Source: Alectoria sarmentosa (taxonomy: Eukaryota > Ascomycota > Lecanoromycetes > Lecanorales > Parmeliaceae). From it: 16,481 nt of DNA. The notes beneath the pieces are model-generated. The model made no database searches. It had not been told where the DNA came from and saw only the letters and a list, made by a program, of their open reading frames with translations. Each line of letters begins with the position of its first letter. Within the stretch, counting starts at the first letter, position 1. Below are positions 9,388 to 16,481 of this stretch, one piece after another. The position numbers and the translations under genes are program-made. The stretch spans positions 1 through 16,481 of the forward strand of contig WOGZ01000537.1 in NCBI GenBank assembly GCA_009733775.1, written 5' to 3'.

Positions 9388-11152
9388 CATAAGCAACGGT
9401 GATGAAGCGGGCTAGAGTTTGCCGCCTCCCAAAGATCGCGGTTCAACGATTCGCAATGGATTGGAGTTGAATGACGATGACAGAAGCCATACGATGCGCA
9501 GCCCTTTACCAGTCAGCGATGCAGGAAATTATCAATCACATATCGATCAATTGCTCTTGCATATGGAAAAGTAAAACAGCTGCTTCCCCAAATGAGGAAC
9601 CAGCAGAGGTTTTTCAGTACATTGAGACTTCCAAAGCTGCTATGCTACGCTAGCCCCGCAACGACCGCCATCAACATTAGACAATGCAAGGCACGCTAAG
9701 GACAGAGACCTGCGATGATTGGCATCTGTGAAAAAAGCTACATACAAGGTCGGAAAATTGCCGCTGTGACTCGTGATCTACTTGTTGCCCAAGTTTCGGG
9801 ATTGGTCAGATTGGTTTGATATCGTCCTTCAAAGGGAATTACCGGAAATTGAGCAGGATCGGCATGACTGCAGTATGCATGACGTGATGAGAATAGATGC
9901 AAGCATTCGTAAGAGCGTGCCGTCCATTTTCCCTATCAGCAGCTGTAAAGGCTGGCCTTCTTCAAAATCTGGGCAGTTAGCGCCTCCACTGGGGAGTAAA
10001 GGCACGCACGCATGATATAGCCGATAGCGGATGGCGAAATAGCTGCAAATATTATTGTGTGATTTTAATTCAACTACTCTTCCCTTTTTATCCGCTTCGC
10101 CTTCGCCAGCCTTTCGGTATGAATTCGCAGAGATGCCGATGTTGAACGGCACTTCAGTACTCGTGGCCGTGCAGTAGGACTTGTACGTTAGGTTGGGTAT
10201 ATGTCTGATTCAAATTATCAATGCTCTTTCTCCCAAGAAACTTCGCGAATGGGCCGCGAATCTGACCAAGGCCCTTCCGGCAGCGGGACTCCTGCCGCAC
10301 TGCAGAGACAGCGCCCCTTCCCAGAGTAGCATTGGAAAAGTGGATCCGGCTTGCATACAGTAGGTTTAGGCGCTTTTGACACCTTTGATATTTTGAGTAT
10401 GGCGCTCGGCGCTAGCCGTTAGTGTTCTTTTTCATTGCAATGCTCTTTGAAGTCTCTTACGCAACTCGTTGTGATCTTGTGTCTTGGCGTCTGGACGTTG
10501 TACAACGATATCTTGCTTGGAGGCACTGTCCCCCCCTCTCATAAGAGTATGAGTCCCCTGATTTGCACAGGACAGTGCCACCGAGCAAAACCACGGTCAA
10601 CTCGAAAAGCGGTCGAGAAACTTCTCACCCTGATGTGCTGTGCTCGGTCAGCGTGCGGGTCTTGCGTCTCTCAGCATACTCTAATTGTGGTCCATGAATC
10701 CAGCAGGCTTGCACCTTAGCGTTCTGTTCTCCCTCTGCCCACTGAAATCGTTGCTAGCTTGTCAAATCCTGCCCTCTCCACAGCCATCTCGCTCTTCACG
10801 CATCTAGATCACGTTATGGCTGCTTCTAGGTATGGCCAGATCTGCACGCATTTGGAGTGAACTCAGAAGCCCTTGAAAGTCTTGCTGTCGCCATAGGAAT
10901 GTTCTGAAAAGAAGGGATCTCGGGTGTCGTCAGGATATTAGCCCACCAAGAGCCAGAGAAGTGCGCGTTGATTACCAAGAACCACATAGAAGAGTTGTGG
11001 AATTTGATGGGGTCCAGCCCAGGCCTGCCAGCAAACCCAATCGATAAGTGGAAAGCCGGGAAGGGTGGAGATGACGCGGAGCAAGCCACTTGTAAGAAAT
11101 TGGATAATGACCTGTTTAGAGCAGAGATGGCAACAGCCACACGGAAGGATGC
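9388..11152. other. balanced-composition stretch without recognisable genes
   Basis: About 1.8 kb at roughly 50% GC. Open frames of 60-107 codons occur on both strands (for example 9471-9653 and 10435-10719 plus, 9829-10152 and 10826-11140 minus), but many lack an ATG in a sensible place and none shows a domain. The plus frame 9773-10015 has a WSDWFDIV segment vaguely like retroelement Gag, which is not enough to call. The region could be decayed gene or transposon sequence that escaped heavy RIP. Confidence 0.4.
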
Positions 11153-11479
11153 TCAGAGAGAAAAGCCCGGATGAATGGAGATCGTATGGGTACGCGGTCC
11201 AGATTGATAAATATCCGGAAGACTTGCTAATCGATACATGAACTCACACATCGAGTCTGTGTCGAAACCGCGTTTCCAAAATGGGGAGCGCTTGTGGAGG
11301 ATTGATGACTGGTCCGTCCCTTGACATAATCTGTATTCTCCGTAGCGTATAGAGGAGAAATTAAAAGGACGGTCAAAGAAGAGCTCCTGGGGGAAACCAT
11401 GGTGTTGTCTCGCAGATTTGAAGTAACGTCCGGTCTTACTCGTAATCCTCGTCCTTACGAGTGGATAGTAATTACCTAG
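11153..11479 (-). other. open stretch of 108 codons without an early ATG
   Basis: The minus strand is open from a TGA at 11482-11480 down to a TGA at 11155-11153. The translation is rich in Phe, Tyr, Arg and Ser (for example GFPQELFFDRPFNF and SPFWKRGFDTDSMCEFMYRL) and looks protein-like, but has no motif I know and no ATG in its first 60 codons. It lies about 175 bases beyond the recognisable P450 part on the same strand, yet does not resemble the next part of a P450. It could be an internal exon or chance. Confidence 0.2.
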
Positions 11480-11653
11480 TCAGGAACACCCAATCTGCAG
11501 CTCTTGGCAAACCCCACAGTCCAATAGCTTTGAGCCGTGCCGATATCTGGATACACTTCTCGCCACAGGTCTCCACAACGCCCCCTGTAGATACACTTTC
11601 TCTCCACCCACCTGACAAAAGCAGCACCCAGCTGATCTATGAATCAAACTTAC

Positions 11654-12021
11654 GACCTCACGAGACATATTGTAGGTGGCTTCTACCTGGGCGCTGTGTA
11701 ATTGGTTTCTATCCGGCGTGACTAGTACCCATAAATTGCCAAGTCTTTGACGTGTCTTGAACGGATCATGGGTCCCCGACCGAGCCGACAGCATCCGGTG
11801 GCTGAGAAGGTGTCAAAAAGTATATGCTTGAAGAAGAAAGAAAATGCGATTTAGGGGGCAAACCAAAGAGGGTTTCCAGGACTGACTGGAACCCAAATGA
11901 TCGAAACGTTGGGTCGAGAAGCTCGTTGATAGTTGACCAGGCAGCAAAAGACATTATAGAAGCACCAGAATACAGGGACGAGAGCCGATAGCAGATAAAT
12001 AGTCATAGTGGATGATGGCAT
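11654..12021 (-). pseudogene. cytochrome P450, broken 5' end
   Basis: P450s are heme monooxygenases anchored in the ER by an N-terminal helix. From ATG 12021 the minus strand reads MPSSTM, a hydrophobic anchor (about residues 7-29, TIYLLSALVPVFWCFYNVF), then NYQRAS and VPVSPGNPLW, which closely follow the fungal pattern 'NYr.Ar..g.P....PisP.NPLW'. TAA at 11853-11851 then interrupts the frame. After a frame change, 11775-11654 reads HDPFKTRQRLGNLWVLVTP and then DRNQLHSAQVEATYNMS, matching 'DRy.tH..lGd.w.lVTPgrN.ly.ad.eA...i.sR'. A GTAAGT donor follows at 11653. A 62-base intron (11863-11802, weak GTTTGC donor) could bypass the stop but would drop about 20 residues the family has. No I-helix, ExxR or heme-cysteine motif was found leftwards. 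Either a pseudogene or a gene truncated after its second exon. Confidence 0.6.
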
Positions 12022-12246
12022 AGCGTGCACGGGATTCTGGGCAAGATGTAGAGAGGTACATGCACATCATGCATCGGAAGAGCAAAATATCGATGATCTT
12101 ATTGCTACCTGAGGATTAAACCCAGCATCAAAGTGAGCCAAATTGGGGGATCTTCGCATCTTCGATCGTGCAAGAGGATGTAAGTACCTACCTTAACGGC
12201 GGGCTATGGTTTGCGATAACCGTACGTAATTGATACTTTAAATAAT
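12022..12246. other. island edge upstream of the P450 relic
   Basis: Balanced sequence to about 12215, then a sharp drop into AT-rich DNA. It would contain the promoter of the minus-strand P450. No clear TATA box was seen. No target-site duplication or inverted terminal repeat matching the left edge was found. Confidence 0.4.
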
Positions 12247-12264
12247 AACCGCTTTTAGGCGGTT
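12247..12264. repeat. small perfect hairpin at the isochore junction
   Basis: AACCGC, loop TTTTAG, GCGGTT: a six-base perfect stem just inside the AT-rich arm. The same ACCG/CGGT words recur at 12228-12231, 12286-12289 and 12319-12322, which may be subterminal repeats of a transposon end. No function can be assigned. Confidence 0.5.
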
Positions 12265-12408
12265 TCTTAATAGTGTAATTTATTACCGTTGAAATTGTGT
12301 TAAGTTATATAATAAATTCGGTTACATCTAAATAACGATAACTGACTGATTAATTTACATATTCGTTTTAACAAAATATACGATTATTAATCAAAATTAG
12401 ATTTTTAT

Positions 12409-12645
12409 AAAATATGATATAAAATTAAATAATTACGATAACATCAATATAACGAGAAAATAACACGATTCGAAACCAAATTATTACGATAACATACTTT
12501 GAAATAAAATAATTACGATAATATTAAAATAAAAGAAAAATAACACGATTCGAAATTAAATCGTTATGATAATATGATTTAAAATAAAATAATTACGATA
12601 ATATTAAAATAAAAGAAAAATAATATTAAATTCGTTAAATGAGGT
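12409..12645. repeat. tandem repeat, 80-bp period, about three copies
   Basis: The word aattacgata recurs at 12431, 12511 and 12591, exactly 80 bases apart. Units 12431-12510 and 12511-12590 align along their whole length, mostly with transition differences (both contain taacacgattcgaaa). The third unit matches for about 33 bases and then decays. The last 20 or so bases before 12431 also match the unit end, so the array begins with a partial copy. It lies next to the island edge. Confidence 0.85.
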
Positions 12646-12949
12646 AAATAAATATCTTATTTTAAATTATATTTAAAATAAATTATTATTTAAATCTTTA
12701 ATCACGATCGTTATTTTATAAATAAAGAAAATTAAATATCGTTAACGTTATAATGTATAATCGTTGCGATAACATTTATCTTTATTATTATTCAGAATAC
12801 AATTTAAATAATTTAAAATAACGTTAATTATTAATTATAAAGCAACTTTTATATCGTAAATCATCATCGCAAAATTTTTCTAAAAGTAAATAAAATAATA
12901 TTAATCTTTTATAATGTAAAATAATTATAATAATAATTTCATTTTGCAT

Positions 12950-13846
12950 TTAATTTTCATCTTCATCGTTATTATTATTAATAATTAATTTATTATATAA
13001 ATCTTTATCGTTAAAACTTTGATTTGTGAATATAATTTCATCTTTTTTCAACTCAATTTCAATTCGCGCAATATAATTTACATTAATTTTATATATATTA
13101 ACGCGACGATAAATTGCGATAATTTTAAGTTTAAAATCTTTCTTTGAGACAGTTGCGAAAACGAAAATATTAAAAATAACATTAATAATTTTATTTTTAA
13201 TAATTATGAAAGCGAAGATATTAAAAGTAACATTAATAACTTTGTTTTCATTAAATGCGATAGCGAAATTATTGAAAATAACATTGATAACTTTATTTTT
13301 ATCAGATGCGATAACGAAGCTATTAAAAATAAAAATAAAAAATTTATAAATTGTTAAAATAACGTCGATTTCAACTTTAAGATTTAAAGAATCGCGAAAA
13401 AGAGTTATAATCGTAAAGATTTCGAGATTAATTTAAATAACATTATTATTAAATAATGAATTTATTGCGATAAAGAAATTAATAACATTGTTAATTTGAA
13501 TAATGTTATCATCATAAATTACGATATCTTATACGAAATCGACAACGTCGCTAATTGCGATAATAATGTTTATAAATATATTTATTAATATAACGTTATT
13601 AATTTTAATAAAAATAATATCGTCGATAATAATAATAAAAATTGAAATATTTGCGCGATGAGAGGTTATAAAGTAAAGATTCTCATTATTTATAAACTTT
13701 AATTTAATTTTCGAATATATATTCTCTTTATAAACTTGCGATAATTTAATATTCATTGAATATTAAAGCGCGATTCGTGAAGTAACGTTAAAATTAAAAT
13801 CGATATCTTTATTAATCGTTCTCGAAGTATCGATGCAAATATCGTA
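12950..13846 (-). pseudogene. relic coding frame of unknown identity, about 298 codons with three stops
   Basis: Read codon by codon on the minus strand, one frame stays open from 13432 to 12953 (160 codons, closed by TAA at 12952-12950). It continues upstream to 13846 with only three TAA codons (13435-13433, 13531-13529, 13765-13763). In DNA this AT-rich about one codon in ten should be a stop, so roughly 28 would be expected. All internal stops are TAA, as RIP makes from CAA or TGG. The 160-codon segment has no ATG. The product is rich in Ile, Asn, Val, Asp and Phe, contains the 17-residue repeats described separately, and ends in an acidic tail (NNNDEDEN). I do not recognise it; a retroelement Gag-like or accessory protein is possible, and so is a dead host gene. 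Confidence 0.6.
13154..13345 (-). repeat. 51-bp tandem repeat, about 3.8 copies, in frame with the relic
   Basis: Units begin at 13154, 13205, 13256 and 13307 (the last partial). The period is 51, a multiple of three. On the minus strand each unit encodes a 17-residue repeat of the pattern N-K-(V/I)-I-N-V-x-F-N-x-F-(A/V)-x-(A/I) plus three variable residues. Units differ mainly by transitions, as expected if the array predates RIP. The period and its agreement with the open frame suggest it arose as protein-coding repeats. Confidence 0.8.
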
Positions 13847-15130
13847 TTAATAAATATAAAAATTATGCGACAAAACTCTCATTTGTTATGTTTATATTTC
13901 GAAATTATCGAATTTCTTAATGTCACGTAATAAGTTCAAATTTATCGCGATTTTAATTTAAATCAAATTTTTTAAACGCTTTTCAATTCGATAAATATAC
14001 GTCATTAAATCTATTATCTCATTTTTTAACTTTTCGATAATTACGATAAAATGTTTTTCGTGATTAACGATATATCGATTAACCTTTTTTCTATTTAAAA
14101 TTAAGACTTTTTCGATATATATTATATCACATTTCGTAAATAACTTTTTTTCGAATATCGTGAGATTTTTATTTTTTATAATGTTAATTATTTGATTATA
14201 AACATTCGCTTACTTTTATAAAACATTAACTTTTTTTTTAAATTATTTATATGATTTCGAAAAATATTCGCCTGATTTGCGATAATAAAGTTTCGAATAA
14301 ATATGTCGTCAACATTACGTTGCGCGTTTTTCGTCGAGATTTTTAAATTATTTTTTAAGCGCAATTCTTCTTTATTTATTTAATCAAAATTGAAAAAATA
14401 TAAATATTATTTTTAAAATTAATTATAAATGATTCTTAGTTCGAAAGCGATAAATATAAAACATTAATGTTAATGTTATTTTTTGTAAATTGCGTTACTC
14501 GTACGAATTTCGTTTAAAAATGCGTTATTAACTCAATTTTTTCGATTTTATAATAAAAAACATAAATAGATTTTTCGATATTGTTATTAATAAAAACGAT
14601 TCGTTTATAATAATTGTTTATTTAATTTTTTATATAAATTTTATGATTCATAATAATCGTCGCGCGAGACATTTTTTTATTTTGAATTTTTGCAAATTAA
14701 GTTTTATAAGTCAATATGATAATATTAAACGCTGCGAAGTTTTTATTACGAACATTATAATAAGTGAAACTCTTATTATTCTTAATTTCAATATCTTATT
14801 TCGTTTTTTTATTAACATTAATTGCGATAATAAAGTTTATAAATAAATTGTTTTTACGCTTGATTATATTAAATAATAAGAAATAAGTTTTTCGAGTGAT
14901 AAAAGTGAGGTTAATTAAAGTTATAAGACATAAATAAAATATAAAAACGACGTAATAAAGAAGAAAGTAATGTAAGAATTTAATATAAAAAAAATTAATA
15001 ATTTAAAAAAAATGATAAAGATAAAAAAATCGAGAAATTATAATAAAATAAAATAAAATAACACGAATATGAGACATTAACGTAAATTGCGAGTGAATAA
15101 ATGCGCAAAAACGTCGAATTTGTTTATTTA
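13847..15130. other. AT-rich, gene-free stretch (RIP-type isochore)
   Basis: Extremely AT-rich with CpG retained. The longest plus-strand open frame (14643-14846, 67 codons) is within chance for this composition and shows no motif. The segment just below 15131 does not resemble the start of the left element's internal region. Confidence 0.55.
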
Positions 15131-15334
15131 TGTTAAAATCAGCATAAAGTTATATTATATAAATATATTAAATAAAATAATTAAGTGAGAAGAAAATATA
15201 TATATATAAAAAAGACATTTATATAAAAACAAATATCTTTATTAAGTCATATTAAGCTCAATCGAATAGTGTTAAAAAAATGTAATATTAAAGAAAAATC
15301 AACTTTATTAAAAATATAAAATACGCTTATAACA
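15131..15334 (-). repeat. LTR copy B (204 bp), probable 3' LTR
   Basis: Gap-free partner of 3415-3618, same orientation and same length, about 81% identical by hand count, with about 36 of 39 differences being transitions. On the minus strand it reads TGTTATAAGCG... to ...TTTTAACA. Immediately before it on the minus strand (15353-15335) is TAAAAAAAAGAGATAA, a purine-rich tract of the kind that primes plus-strand synthesis just upstream of a 3' LTR. Bases on its other side do not match the internal start next to copy A. The flanking five-mers do not match, arguing against an intact solo LTR. Confidence 0.8.
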
Positions 15335-16481
15335 TTATCTCTTTTTTTTAAAAAACGATGTTTCAACGTTATGAAAATCGAAAAAATATGTTTATAATTT
15401 ATTTTATATCTTCGAAACATTTAATTAATAATTATTTTCAATTAAAGAAAGTTAACGATAATAATAATAACAACATATTGTGAGAAATTCGTTTATAACA
15501 TCGTCGATATTATAATGTTTTATCGTTTTAAATGTTTGAAAATAATGTAATTTGATAAAAAATTAATGTTATAATCGTCGTCAAAGTATTTAAATATTCA
15601 ATGTTATTTAATATTTTATATTTTAAGCGAAAAAAGAATCGCAAAAATTAAATAATATAATTGAATTAAATCTCTCGAATCGAATCGAGTTATAAATATT
15701 AAACTTTATCTGAAATTCATGTATATTTTAATAATATTTTAAATAATCTTTTTTTATAAATTATTATATATATAATATCGAATAAGATTAATAATAACGA
15801 TAACGAGATTTTAAAACGACGTTAAGGAATTTCGAAAGATGTTTATAATGTGAATAACGAAGACCGCGTGTTCGTTTAAGTTTTAAATCAACATATCGTC
15901 ATCATCGATATCAATCAATTTTTTCGTTTGAAAAAATGACGTGAAGACGTATACACAATAATCGAAAGTTGTATATAATCGCCGTCGCTCATTATAATAA
16001 CGACGATTATAAAAAAAAGAAAAAAAAGAGAAAAAATGAATAATAAGATTTTCTTATAAATCGATTATTAATTTAATCGAATAATGTTTAATTTTTTTAT
16101 CTTGACTTATTTGAATATCTTTTATAAAAATCTTTTATTACGTTTTTTGCATTGTCGAATTCATTTTCGTTAATATTATATTAATTAAAATCTTTATCGA
16201 CGTTTTTTTATTTAACTTTATATTTAAAACGATTTCATAATCTCTTTAAATTTAATAGATTTTTAATTAATTATTTATTTTTATTTTTAACGATGATAAT
16301 TTTAAAAAAAGGTGTTTTTTAATTAAATAATAAATTGATAACGGCGAGGTTTAAGAGTTTAAAATAAAAAATGTTATAAATTTTTATAATCTTAAATAAT
16401 TTCAATTTGTAAAAAAAATCGATAATAAATATGATTTTGAATAAATCGAACATTTTATCGTTCAATTTCTTAAATGATTTA
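15131..16481 (-). mobile_element. 3' end of a second minus-strand LTR retrotransposon (RIP relic)
   Basis: If copy B is a 3' LTR, the 15335-16481 sequence would be the end of pol (integrase C-terminus or chromodomain region) of an element running off the right edge. I could not read a convincing integrase or chromodomain motif in it; stops are dense. The call rests on the LTR, the adjacent purine tract and the lack of internal sequence on the other side. A solo LTR in unrelated AT-rich DNA remains possible. Confidence 0.4.

Noticed and set aside
9435..9460. ggttcaacgattcgc, resembling a tRNA B box
   Set aside because: No matching acceptor stem, A box or cloverleaf could be drawn around it.
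9773..10015. WSDWFDIV segment resembling a copia-type Gag
   Set aside because: One short weak match, a GTG first codon and no further retroelement sequence around it.
10435..10719. Cysteine-rich open frame that could be taken for a small secreted effector
   Set aside because: Its first codon is TTG, an in-frame stop lies just upstream, no ATG precedes the hydrophobic stretch, and the first in-frame ATG gives a 56-residue peptide without a signal sequence.
12247..12264. Hairpin followed by T-rich sequence, like a rho-independent terminator
   Set aside because: The setting is a eukaryotic genome with a spliceosomal intron and LTR elements, and no gene ends there.
13154..13370. Plus-strand reading of the 51-bp repeats (acidic and Asn-rich) as the coding strand
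   Set aside because: The plus frame is closed by TGA at 13145 and TAA near 13355, whereas the minus frame stays open for 160 codons across the same array.
14643..14846. Plus-strand open frame of 67 codons
   Set aside because: Within chance expectation for about 10 kb of AT-rich DNA in six frames, and no motif.

Overview
The window looks like nuclear DNA of a filamentous ascomycete (Pezizomycotina) with a two-speed, RIP-shaped genome. Two very AT-rich arms (about 1-5570 and 12265-16481) flank a GC-balanced island of about 6.5 kb. In the arms most remaining C and G sit in CpG, CpA/TpG are scarce, TpA is abundant and reading frames are full of TAA. This is the usual mark of repeat-induced point mutation (RIP) on old transposons. 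I cannot name the species.

Left arm. Positions 1-3618 hold the 5' part of a minus-strand Ty3/gypsy retrotransposon: a 204-bp LTR (3415-3618), a probable gag stretch, the protease-RT linker (612-1044) and the start of reverse transcriptase (1-458), running off the left edge. 3619-5569 is unassigned AT-rich DNA. A related but far less mutated LTR (5570-5738) sits at the arm/island edge.

Island. The only convincing intact gene is a two-exon membrane acyltransferase of the Acyl_transf_3 family (6755-8469, plus strand, 519 aa). Facing it, at the right end of the island, is the broken 5' end of a fungal cytochrome P450 on the minus strand (12021-11654). Between them about 3 kb has normal base composition but no recognisable gene. 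A surviving acyltransferase beside a dead P450 would fit a decayed secondary-metabolism locus, but that is inference.

Right arm. It holds an 80-bp tandem repeat near 12409-12645, a start-less minus-strand relic reading frame (12950-13846) containing 51-bp in-frame repeats, and a second 204-bp LTR (15131-15334). A purine-rich tract on that LTR's outer side suggests it is the 3' LTR of another minus-strand element running off the right edge. No tRNA, rRNA, CRISPR or bacterial-type feature was found.
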